This document shows, one piece after another, positions 6,131 through 12,349 of a stretch of DNA of 12,431 nucleotides; the stretch's first letter is position 1; each line of letters starts with the position of its first letter. The notes under the pieces were generated by a model. That model worked only from the letters and a program-made list of their open reading frames with translations, was not told the DNA's origin and did no database searches. The position numbers and the translations under genes were made by a program. The stretch lies in contig CAAFXQ010000305.1 in NCBI GenBank assembly GCA_900767015.1, positions 1 through 12,431 on the forward strand, in the 5' to 3' direction. This DNA comes from Clostridia bacterium. GTDB lineage: Bacteria > Bacillota > Clostridia > Oscillospirales > Acutalibacteraceae.

Positions 6131-8152
6131 TTACTGGGAAATAATACCTCTGCGGTTTTCCTTGAAGTTCTTCTGAATCTCGCAAAGCTTCTGACTGAAT
6201 TCGTCGGCGATCTCGGGATATACCTTGGTGCGGTTATAGTTTTCGCCCGAGTCGTCGGTCAGAATGTGAAGCCAGTTCTTGCGGTACTTATCGAAGAAAG
6301 CGGAGTTGTCATTCTGAATCTTGTCGAAGTACTTGAAGGTGACATATTCGTTTTCTTTGAGTACATCGTATGTATAATCCGGATATTTCTCTAAGATGCT
6401 TTCGGTCGTTACCGTATACTGAATGGCCTTGATGTCCTCTCTCTTCATGTGAAGAATCGGGTGTTCGGCGGTATGAATTACACTGTCGTCCTTAAGAAGC
6501 GGAGCCATCGAAACGCCGTCAATGACACGGTCGGTCGGAAGATAAGACGCCTGTCCGCCGTTGCCTGTAATACCGCAAAGGTCAACAAGAGTCGGATAAA
6601 GGTCAGCAAGTGTCGCCGACTGCTTTCTTGTTGTGCCGGTTTCACCGAGCTTGCCGTCTGCGTTGTCCCAGCGGATCATGAACGGCTCTTTCTGTCCGCC
6701 TTCATAGGCAAGATACTTACCGCCGCGAAGCTCGTTGACTGAGCCCTCAAGAGCCGGACCGTTGTCGCTCGTGAAGACGATGATGGTATTTTCAAGTACG
6801 CCGAGTTCTTCCATGGTGTCGAAAAGCTGACCTAAGTAAGCGTCAAATTCGGTGACGCAGTCGGCGTAGGTGCCCATGCCGGACGCACCGTCATATTCCT
6901 TGCCGACATAAACCGGAGCGTGCGGCCACGGAGAAGCGTAGTAAGCAAAGAACGGCTTATCCTCCTTGGACTTTTCGGTAATCCATTCGGTGATTTCCGC
7001 ATGAATCCACTTGGTAGCGTCAGACTGATCCTTGAGGTCGTCCGTACCCTTGACGATTTCGTATTCGCCGTTTTCTTCCTTGACGTGATAGAACGGGGTC
7101 ATATCGTTTACATGGTGGCTTCCGTAGAAGTAATCAAAACCCTGGTTGGTCGGGAGATATTCGCCGTAGTCACCCAAGTGCCACTTACCGAATGCACCGG
7201 TGTTGTAGCCTGCCGCCTTAAAGGTTTCGGCAATCGTAATTTCGTCGCCGAGCATACCGTCTGCGTTGCCGCCCATTTCAATGGAGTTGAAAATTCTTGT
7301 TGCGGCGAACGGAGAAAGCGTGTCAATCGTCGGATAGCAGACGTTGTCCGCATAGCCTCTGTACGGATAACGGCCGGTCATAGCGGCAAAACGTGACGGA
7401 GAGCAGACAGAATAAGAGGAATAAAAGTTTTCGAAGTTCAGTCCGTTTTCACCGATGGAGTCGATGTTCGGCGTCTGAATGAGAGAACCGTTGAGCGAAA
7501 CGTCGCCGTAGCCGAGGTCGTCCATGAGAATGAAAAGGACGTTCGGACTTTTCGAATCGGCGTTCTTGTCAACACCCTTGAGATAGTCGTCCTGACCCTC
7601 CCAGAGTCTTTGTGCATTCGGCTTGGTTCTCATGTTGGCGGTAAGGACATAGAAAATGCTCGTACCGATTAAAAGCACGCTCATCACAAAGGATATCGCC
7701 TTTTGAAGCGCAAGCTTTTTGACGTTTTTCTTTCTTGCGATAAAGAAGATTGCCCAAAGGCAGACAGCACACGGCAGAACAAGAAGCAGATTTCCTAACA
7801 GTCTTGTTCCGAAGTTGCCTGTGCCGGTAAGCCACGGATGCTCAGCACTCTTGAAGCCGGCAAGACCCGAGCTGAAAGCACCGAAGCCTGCGTCTGCGCC
7901 CCAGATGATGTGGAAAAGGACATTGCCGAAGCTTGCGGCGGCGTAGCCGATGACCATGGTCAGATAAACCTTGCTCTTAAAGAGAATGGAAAGCAGAATC
8001 ACAAGCGACATCACACAGCAAAACGCCATGGAAACAACACTTACGATATTCAGATGCAAAATCCATTGTGCGAGCATGATGAGGATTCCGACAATCATCA
8101 GAATCATCGGGAATACCTTGAGCCCTTTGTCGAGTTCGAGTTTTCTTTTCAT
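6131..8152 (-). CDS. Polytopic membrane sulfatase (formylglycine-dependent type)
   Basis: 673 residues. Residues 1-172 hold about five hydrophobic segments (roughly 13-33, 36-57, 62-84, 118-139 and 152-172). Residues about 203-655 form an alkaline-phosphatase-fold sulfatase domain expected outside the membrane. Signatures: NVLFILMDDLGYGD (204-217) with metal ligands D211 and D212; C-S-P-S-R at 250-254 followed by TGR (C-x-P-S-R-x4-TG), where C250 would be converted to formylglycine; GKWHLG (322-327); PWPHAP (408-413); and FTSDNGP (460-466) with D463 and N464. These are the class I arylsulfatase motifs, so it probably removes sulfate esters from glycans or small sulfated substrates. Cysteine-type sulfatases in anaerobes need a radical-SAM maturase (anSME), not seen here. 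The membrane layout resembles LtaS-type lipoteichoic acid synthases, but those use Thr, not Cys, as nucleophile. A GGGAGG ribosome site precedes the ATG. The PHP gene ends 91 bases upstream; a small GTGCA/TGCAC hairpin (8220-8240) lies between them, and no convincing promoter is visible. Confidence 0.92.
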   Translation of the reverse strand: MKRKLELDKGLKVFPMILMIVGILIMLAQWILHLNIVSVVSMAFCCVMSLVILLSILFKSKVYLTMVIGYAAASFGNVLFHIIWGADAGFGAFSSGLAGFKSAEHPWLTGTGNFGTRLLGNLLLVLPCAVCLWAIFFIARKKNVKKLALQKAISFVMSVLLIGTSIFYVLTANMRTKPNAQRLWEGQDDYLKGVDKNADSKSPNVLFILMDDLGYGDVSLNGSLIQTPNIDSIGENGLNFENFYSSYSVCSPSRFAAMTGRYPYRGYADNVCYPTIDTLSPFAATRIFNSIEMGGNADGMLGDEITIAETFKAAGYNTGAFGKWHLGDYGEYLPTNQGFDYFYGSHHVNDMTPFYHVKEENGEYEIVKGTDDLKDQSDATKWIHAEITEWITEKSKEDKPFFAYYASPWPHAPVYVGKEYDGASGMGTYADCVTEFDAYLGQLFDTMEELGVLENTIIVFTSDNGPALEGSVNELRGGKYLAYEGGQKEPFMIRWDNADGKLGETGTTRKQSATLADLYPTLVDLCGITGNGGQASYLPTDRVIDGVSMAPLLKDDSVIHTAEHPILHMKREDIKAIQYTVTTESILEKYPDYTYDVLKENEYVTFKYFDKIQNDNSAFFDKYRKNWLHILTDDSGENYNRTKVYPEIADEFSQKLCEIQKNFKENRRGIISQ

Positions 8153-8243
8153 TATTTATCCTCCCGGAATTTTAATGTTTCGGCATCTGCTTTTCAGCTT
8201 CCGCCTTAATTTATATCCTGTGCAAGAGTTTTTCCTGCACCGA

Positions 8244-9035
8244 TTACCTGAATTTTGTCAGTTCAATTTCGTCGGTAAGCCTGAGACCATAAGAAAGGAG
8301 CGTTTCGATTGCCTTGTCCCGTAAGGCTTTGTCGAAATAGGCTTCCGGCTTATGCGCGTCGATTCCGATGACCGCCGTTGCACCCATCTCACCGGCAATT
8401 CGCCAAAAATCGGGATAGGGATAGCCCTCCCGTCCGTCCTCAATTCCGTGGGCGAAGCCTAACAGGTTATATTCGAGCGGAACGCCGCACGCCATCGCTT
8501 TTTCGATGATTTCCCGTGACACCCTTTCGCAGTCCGAATCAAACGACGGATACATTCTCATAAACAAATCGGGGTGAGCGACATAAGAGAACAGTCCGCT
8601 TCCGATTGCTTCGACAACGTCGTTTTTGTAGTTTTCAAGCTCCTTGGGTTCGGTTATCATGCCGTTATAAACACCCGTCTGCTCATCAGGCGAATAGTGA
8701 TGACCGAGAATGATATAATCGAAGCCGTATTCATGAAGAACCGTTTTCAGCCACGGGATATATCTTTTGAAATATTCGCACTCAAGCCCGAGCCGTATTG
8801 TGATTTGATCCTTATACTTTTCCTGCAAGCTTTTTACCGAGCTGACGTAATCGGGAAGCTCGTCGGGCGTCATTCTCATACACGACACATAGCCGTTTTC
8901 GAACGGCCACGGGCTGTGGTCGGAAAAGCCGATTTCGGAAAAGCCTGCTTCAATCGCCGCTTTTACAAAAGCCTCATCTTCACCCGCTGCGTGCTTACAG
9001 CGTTCGGTATGGGTATGATAATTATAAAGCTTCAT
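8244..9035 (-). CDS. PHP-domain phosphoesterase, histidinol-phosphatase (HisK/HisJ) type
   Basis: 263 residues with the full metal-site pattern of the PHP family: HTHTERCKHA (7-16), GFSDHSPWP (36-44), LGLECEY (82-88), ILGHHY (109-114), VAHPDLFMR (152-160), EYNLLGFAHG (188-197) and IGIDAHKPE (223-231). His7, His9, Asp39, His40, Glu85, His112, His113, His154, Asp226 and His228 are the likely ligands of a multi-metal centre hydrolysing phosphate monoesters. The best-known relatives cut L-histidinol phosphate in histidine synthesis, but no other his gene is nearby and PHP proteins also act on other phosphates, so the substrate is inferred with moderate confidence. The ATG at 9035 is chosen because GGAGG (9042-9046) sits 6 bases upstream; an in-frame start at 9062 would add nine residues and lies before this site. 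It is divergent from nagB and has its own promoter. Confidence 0.88.
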   Translation of the reverse strand: MKLYNYHTHTERCKHAAGEDEAFVKAAIEAGFSEIGFSDHSPWPFENGYVSCMRMTPDELPDYVSSVKSLQEKYKDQITIRLGLECEYFKRYIPWLKTVLHEYGFDYIILGHHYSPDEQTGVYNGMITEPKELENYKNDVVEAIGSGLFSYVAHPDLFMRMYPSFDSDCERVSREIIEKAMACGVPLEYNLLGFAHGIEDGREGYPYPDFWRIAGEMGATAVIGIDAHKPEAYFDKALRDKAIETLLSYGLRLTDEIELTKFR

Positions 9036-9070
9036 CAAAAGCCTCCGTAAATTTATTGACATTATTTGTT

Positions 9071-9099
9071 ATTATACCATCATTTTTTAAAAAAATAAA
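9071..9099 (-). promoter_or_regulatory. Promoter of the PHP-domain gene
   Basis: Minus-strand TATAAT (9071-9076) is perfect and preceded by TGG (extended -10). A weak TTTATT (9094-9099) lies 17 bases upstream. The ATG at 9035 follows 35 bases after the -10 box. Confidence 0.7.
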
Positions 9100-9114
9100 G
9101 AGCGAAAAAAATAT

Positions 9115-9143
9115 TTGTAAAATTCTCCTTTTTATGGTATGAT
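9115..9143 (+). promoter_or_regulatory. Promoter of nagB
   Basis: TTGTAA (9115-9120), a 17-base spacer and TATGAT (9138-9143) preceded by TGG (extended -10). It is divergent from the PHP promoter; the two -35 boxes are about 15 bases apart. Predicted leader length is about 100 bases. Confidence 0.65.
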
Positions 9144-9152
9144 AACTTGACA

Positions 9153-9236
9153 GCGTCTTGAAAAAGAACAGGAAGTGTTTCCGAAGCCGAAAAAGACGCA
9201 TTCATACATTTGAAAGGAAAAAGCGCACGGCAGCGC
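9153..9236 (+). promoter_or_regulatory. Structured 5' leader of nagB
   Basis: GCGTCTT (9153-9159) pairs with AAGACGC (9193-9199) and encloses a small hairpin GGAA/TTCC (9171-9174 with 9179-9182). A further short hairpin GCGC/GCGC (9223-9226 with 9233-9236) stands directly before the AGGG ribosome site (9237-9240). It matches no riboswitch class I know. Regulation by folding is an inference. Confidence 0.4.
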
Positions 9237-9248
9237 AGGGAAGAAAAA

Positions 9249-9986
9249 ATGAAAGTAGTATTACTGAGCAGCACCTATGAAATATCAAAAGCAGTTTCGT
9301 CCATAATAATTGAGCAAATCAAAGCGAAGCCCGACAGCGTCCTCGGCTTTGCGACCGGCTCGTCTCCCGTCGAAACCTACAAGAGAATCATCGAAGCGTA
9401 CGAGAACGGCGAGGTCAGCCTGAAGGACATCACGACCTTTAACCTTGACGAATACTGCGGACTCGAGCATGAAAACGAAAACAGCTATTATTACTTCATG
9501 AAAGACAATCTTTTCGGAAAGACCGATGTTGACTACAACAAGGTTCATTTCCTTTCGGGCACGACCGGCGACATCGACAAGGAATGTCAGGCTTACCGTG
9601 ACGACATTGAAAAGGCGGGCGGCATCGACATTCAGCTTTTAGGCGTCGGCACGAACGGTCACATCGGCTTCAACGAGCCGAGTGCAAGCTTTACCGACGG
9701 GCCGTTCAAGGTCAAGCTTGCCGAAAGCACCATCAAGGCCAACAGCCGCTTCTTTGAGGACGGAAAGGTTCCCGAATATGCCTTGACGATGGGAATCGGC
9801 GACATCATGAAAGCCAAAAAGATTCTGCTGATCGCAACGGGATCTTCAAAGGTCAATGCTGTCAAGCAGATGATCGAGGGCGAGGTCACGCCGCACTGTC
9901 CGGCTACGATTTTACAAAATCACCCGGACGCTACCATTTTCATTGACAGTGAAAGCGCCGCTCTGCTCACAAACAAGAACTTTTAA
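9249..9986 (+). CDS. nagB: Glucosamine-6-phosphate deaminase
   Basis: NagB converts glucosamine-6-phosphate to fructose-6-phosphate and ammonia, feeding amino sugars (cell wall, chitin or host glycans) into glycolysis; cytoplasmic. 245 residues, the length of the short Bacillus-type enzymes that lack the allosteric C-terminal part of E. coli NagB (266). Motifs: VLGFATGSSPVETYK (31-45) for phosphate binding, TFNLDEYCGL (63-72) with Asp67 as the expected general base, GVGTNGHIGFNEP (132-144) with His138 and Glu143, and LTMGIGDIM (179-187) near the C-terminal sugar-binding part. Asn136 replaces the E. coli Asp, as in Bacillus NagB. The ATG at 9249 fits the family's N terminus MKVV and has AGGG 8 bases upstream; an in-frame TTG at 9210 would add 13 arginine/lysine-rich residues with no family match. 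nagA is not adjacent. The next gene starts 75 bases downstream on the same strand. Confidence 0.97.
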   Translation: MKVVLLSSTYEISKAVSSIIIEQIKAKPDSVLGFATGSSPVETYKRIIEAYENGEVSLKDITTFNLDEYCGLEHENENSYYYFMKDNLFGKTDVDYNKVHFLSGTTGDIDKECQAYRDDIEKAGGIDIQLLGVGTNGHIGFNEPSASFTDGPFKVKLAESTIKANSRFFEDGKVPEYALTMGIGDIMKAKKILLIATGSSKVNAVKQMIEGEVTPHCPATILQNHPDATIFIDSESAALLTNKNF

Positions 9987-10061
9987 GTTTGATAATCAGA
10001 TAACGATATTCGGAAATGACCTGTTTTCTCTTTTGTGATTTTCCGATTACAAGGTGATGGA

Positions 10062-10946
10062 ATGAAAGACGGAAAACTGACTGAAATCAAAAACAAGCCC
10101 GAAATCCTGTCAATCGTCATCAACGGCGATGACGACAGTGTGGCTTTGAAATGGTGTCCGGCGGTCGGCGCCGACAAATATATCATTCAGCGCAAAACCC
10201 CCGACGAAGAAAAATTCAAAAAGGTCGGGGCAACCAAAGCCTCCGTGACTGAATTTACCGACAAAACCGTTCCCGGCGAGGGCGAATACAGCTACCGCAT
10301 CGTGGCCAAAAAGACGGTAAAGGACGAAGAGCCGAAAACAAAGAAGAGTCAGGCGGAAAGCGTTACGATTGTGCATCTTCCGCCCGTAAGCTTTGACAAG
10401 GTTGACGCCGATACCGACGGCAAGGTTACGCTTTCGTGGAAAAAGGCGCCGGACGTTGACGGATACGTCATATACCGCCGTTACAGCTTTATGAAAAAGC
10501 CCATTGATCTTATCGGCGTCGAGGACGATGTCTGCCGTTTTGTTGACGACAGTACCGTCAAAGGTCAGCTTTATTATTACAGTATCCGTTCGTTTCTTCA
10601 GGGCGAGAACGGAAAGAATTACAGCGCTCACGGCGACGAAACGCCTGTCGTGCTGTTGGATAAGCCGTTTTTGCTCAGCACAAAGCGGCTCCACAGAAAA
10701 AGAGTCCGGTTTTCTTTCCGGCTTTCCTCCGGCGCCGACGGCTACGCCGTTTTCAAAAGTGACAGCGAGGACGGAAACTATACCGAAGCGGTAAGAACCG
10801 AGGGTAAATTTGTTTTTGACTGCACCGACTGTGCCGAAAAGGGAGCCAAGGGTGCGTATTATCGCTTTGCGTGTTATAAAACGGTCGGCGAGCAAACCGT
10901 TTTCGGCGAAAAGACAAAGCCGGTATTCATCAAATATAAAATATAG
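10062..10946 (+). CDS. Protein of three fibronectin type III-like domains, no signal peptide
   Basis: 294 residues built of three tandem beta-sandwich modules: about 12-105 (VALKWCPAVGADKYIIQR and YSYRIVAKK), 108-200 (VTLSWKKAPDVDGYVIYRR and YYYSIRSF) and 201-292 (VRFSFRLSSGADGYAVFKS and YYRFACYK). Each shows the FN3 hallmarks: a Trp or Phe in strand B, a G-Y-x-(V/I)-(Y/F) strand C and a Y-x-(Y/F)-x-(I/V/F) strand F. The third module is the most divergent and has lost the strand-B Trp. There is no signal peptide, membrane helix or sorting motif, so it should be cytoplasmic, unusual for FN3 proteins, which are mostly extracellular. AAGGTG (10051-10056) is the ribosome site; the ATG at 10062 is preferred over a GTG at 10035 that lacks one. 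It lies 75 bases after nagB, perhaps in the same transcript. Its stop codon lies within a palindromic repeat. Function unknown; a scaffold or binding role is likely. Confidence 0.82.
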   Translation: MKDGKLTEIKNKPEILSIVINGDDDSVALKWCPAVGADKYIIQRKTPDEEKFKKVGATKASVTEFTDKTVPGEGEYSYRIVAKKTVKDEEPKTKKSQAESVTIVHLPPVSFDKVDADTDGKVTLSWKKAPDVDGYVIYRRYSFMKKPIDLIGVEDDVCRFVDDSTVKGQLYYYSIRSFLQGENGKNYSAHGDETPVVLLDKPFLLSTKRLHRKRVRFSFRLSSGADGYAVFKSDSEDGNYTEAVRTEGKFVFDCTDCAEKGAKGAYYRFACYKTVGEQTVFGEKTKPVFIKYKI

Positions 10947-11017
10947 ACGGCCGCTCAAGCCCGAACGGTATTCGGCATAGTGCACAAATGATGTCGGGTG
11001 GTTTTTAGCGCCCGCCT
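10945..11017. repeat. Palindromic repeat related to the 5954-6117 element
   Basis: AGACGGCCGCTCAAGCCC (10945-10962) and GGTTTTTAGCGCCCGCCT (11000-11017) form imperfect inverted ends, 13 of 18 pairing. An inner CCGAA/TTCGG hairpin (10961-10965 with 10971-10975) is present. Bases 10974-10997 are identical to the reverse complement of 6066-6089. The ends resemble those of the longer element (CTAAAAAC near each tip). It overlaps the TAG stop of the FN3 gene and may also serve as its transcript end, since a T-run follows at 11031-11038. Confidence 0.55.
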
Positions 11018-11039
11018 GCAAGAATTTCCCGTTTTTTTA

Positions 11040-11068
11040 TTGACTTGACGGGATAATATGGATATAAT
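11040..11068 (+). promoter_or_regulatory. Near-consensus promoter of the small secreted peptide gene
   Basis: TTGACT (11040-11045), exactly 17 bases, then a perfect TATAAT (11063-11068). The start codon at 11103 follows about 28 bases after the predicted start of transcription. This is the best promoter in the window by match and spacing. Confidence 0.85.
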
Positions 11069-11102
11069 GTATATGACTAAATTTCAGATTAGGAGGATTC
11101 GT

Positions 11103-11387
11103 ATGAATAAAACACTCAAGAAGCTTACTGCGTTGATTCTCAGCCTTATTCTTGCCATATCTGTTTTTGCCGTCGGCTTTACTGCTTTTGCAGAAGATGG
11201 CGTCGCCGCAGATGCAATCGTAGCGGCAGCTGAACAGGAAACCGGAAAGCACGAGGATCACGCAACATTTTTCCAACTGTTTATCGATTTCTTCAAGGAG
11301 ATCGGCTCGTTCTTCAAGTACATTTTCTATGATATGTGGCTTGGTATCCCCGCTCCTCCGGCACCGACAATCCCTGACAGAGGATAA
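11103..11387 (+). CDS. Small secreted peptide, aromatic amphipathic helix plus Pro-rich tail
   Basis: 94 residues. Classic Sec signal peptide: basic MNKTLKK, hydrophobic core (about 8-24), and cleavage most likely after AFA (28-30) giving a mature N terminus EDGVAADA. The mature chain of about 64 residues has an acidic Ala-rich start, then FFQLFIDFFKEIGSFFKYIF (56-75), which would form an amphipathic helix with a Phe face, then DMWLG and a Pro-rich tail (GIPAPPAPTIP, 81-91). There is no cysteine, so no disulfide or lipid anchor. AGGAGG (11091-11096) is 6 bases before the ATG; an upstream in-frame ATG at 11058 lies inside the promoter and is rejected. Its own near-consensus promoter and strong terminator make it a single-gene, probably highly expressed unit. 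I do not recognise a named family. A membrane-active, surface-associated or signalling peptide are all open. Confidence 0.85.
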   Translation: MNKTLKKLTALILSLILAISVFAVGFTAFAEDGVAADAIVAAAEQETGKHEDHATFFQLFIDFFKEIGSFFKYIFYDMWLGIPAPPAPTIPDRG

Positions 11388-11403
11388 CAAAAAAAGTACG
11401 ATG

Positions 11404-11435
11404 AAAGCACGGACTTTTCGGTTCCGTGCTTTTTT
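11404..11435 (+). terminator. Strong intrinsic terminator after the secreted peptide gene
   Basis: AAAGCACGGA (11404-11413) pairs perfectly with TCCGTGCTTT (11423-11432), with a 9-base loop and a run of six T (11430-11435). It lies 16 bases after the stop. Confidence 0.92.
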
Positions 11436-11494
11436 GCGTCGTTTATCTTTGACAAAGACAGTTTTGCAGCTATTCCAAATATTTCAAGCCATTT

Positions 11495-12166
11495 TTACCG
11501 CTTGTTTTTCACTGCTGCTTTTTTGTTCCAGAAACCTGTAAATTCGGTCTTTAACTGCTCAAAGGTAATGTCGGCGGGTAAATCTCCGTCAAGATAAAGA
11601 ATCCACGCTCTTAACACCATGGTTCCTGCAGAGCCGCTTTGGTATTTTGCTTTAAAAATTGTATCCCGATGCGCTTTGTCACCGCTGATAAACAATAGGC
11701 CGCTCAGCAGGGACACCAGAATCTGATTATCGGTTTTGGCTTTGATCGTGTCTTGCAGGTATTCCCGTATAGCAGAAATATTGTTATTGATATCCGGAGC
11801 ATATTTTTTATAGGCATCAATCGCCTCCCGAAGTTTTTCTTCCTTTTTCGGAATGCTTTTACTCAGCTGGGTTTTCATCCATACGGAATAATCGTTATAA
11901 TCCCGTGCAAGTAATCTCATCGATTTAAAATCTACATATCTGAAATAAAACTGCCGTGCAAAAATGCCCGCTATTGACGGTGTAAAGAAATAGGTAGTTA
12001 AAGGTGAGATGAAAACCTCACACAAAAGAGCAACCGCAACACATAAAATAAATGCAAGCAACGTATACAGGAGATTTCTCCAAAAATCTTTGGCAAATTC
12101 GTGCTTCAATTCCTCCATTTTTGGAATACCGTCCATTACATGCTTTTTGTAAAACCTGCTTTTCAT
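11495..12166 (-). CDS. Membrane-associated protein of unknown function
   Basis: 223 residues, no family recognised. A basic N-terminal tail (MKSRFYKKHVMDGIPKMEELKHEF) leads into one clear transmembrane helix (about 32-54, NLLYTLLAFILCVAVALLC) and a possible second hydrophobic stretch (57-73) that could form a hairpin. The remainder (about 74-223) is soluble and mostly helical, with charged segments such as SKSIPKKEEKLREAIDAYKKY (102-122) and a hydrophobic helix LVSLLSGLLFI (150-160). The ATG at 12166 is used because the AAAGGTG ribosome site covers an in-frame GTG at 12175. It has its own promoter and converges on the secreted peptide gene. By eye the region from about 11500 rightwards is richer in A and T than the rest of the window and the codons are less C/G-ending, which may mean later acquisition. 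No terminator of its own is obvious; the hairpin at 11404-11435 could act from this side too. Confidence 0.78.
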   Translation of the reverse strand: MKSRFYKKHVMDGIPKMEELKHEFAKDFWRNLLYTLLAFILCVAVALLCEVFISPLTTYFFTPSIAGIFARQFYFRYVDFKSMRLLARDYNDYSVWMKTQLSKSIPKKEEKLREAIDAYKKYAPDINNNISAIREYLQDTIKAKTDNQILVSLLSGLLFISGDKAHRDTIFKAKYQSGSAGTMVLRAWILYLDGDLPADITFEQLKTEFTGFWNKKAAVKNKR

Positions 12167-12202
12167 ATATATCACCTTTGATATATTTTCTCTTTATTAT
12201 TC

Positions 12203-12231
12203 ATTATAACATATCCGTCTGCCTTTTGCAA
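12203..12231 (-). promoter_or_regulatory. Promoter of the unknown membrane protein gene
   Basis: Minus-strand TTGCAA (12226-12231), 17 bases, perfect TATAAT (12203-12208) preceded by TGT (extended -10). The ATG at 12166 is 36 bases after the -10 box. Confidence 0.75.
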
Positions 12232-12349
12232 TAAGAAGCTATCGCCGATACTTTGTTCCCTGCTGCAAAAGAACACCGACTGCACTGGAAGGCATGACCA
12301 ATCCGTTTTGCGGCAAATGATTTACCTGATACACGAATCTAAAGCGCCG

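Noticed and set aside
6131..8152. Lipoteichoic acid synthase or phosphoethanolamine transferase identity
   Set aside because: Those use a Thr nucleophile; here the C-S-P-S-R sulfatase signature and GKWHLG motif are complete.
9210..9248. TTG start giving nagB 13 extra residues
   Set aside because: The added residues are basic, do not match NagB, and the ATG at 9249 has an adequate ribosome site.
9144..9248. glmS-type ribozyme or other known riboswitch
   Set aside because: Too short, and without the conserved core of known classes; only simple hairpins are visible.
9987..10061. Terminator between nagB and the FN3 gene
   Set aside because: Only a 7-bp stem (TCGGAAA/TTTCCGA) with a 23-base loop and no T-run follows; too weak to call.
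10110..11021. 303-residue minus-strand frame opposite the FN3 gene
   Set aside because: Shadow of the FN3 frame; it starts in the palindromic repeat, has no ribosome site and no domain.
11058..11102. Earlier ATG for the secreted peptide
   Set aside because: It lies inside the -10 region of the promoter and would bury the signal peptide behind 15 extra residues.
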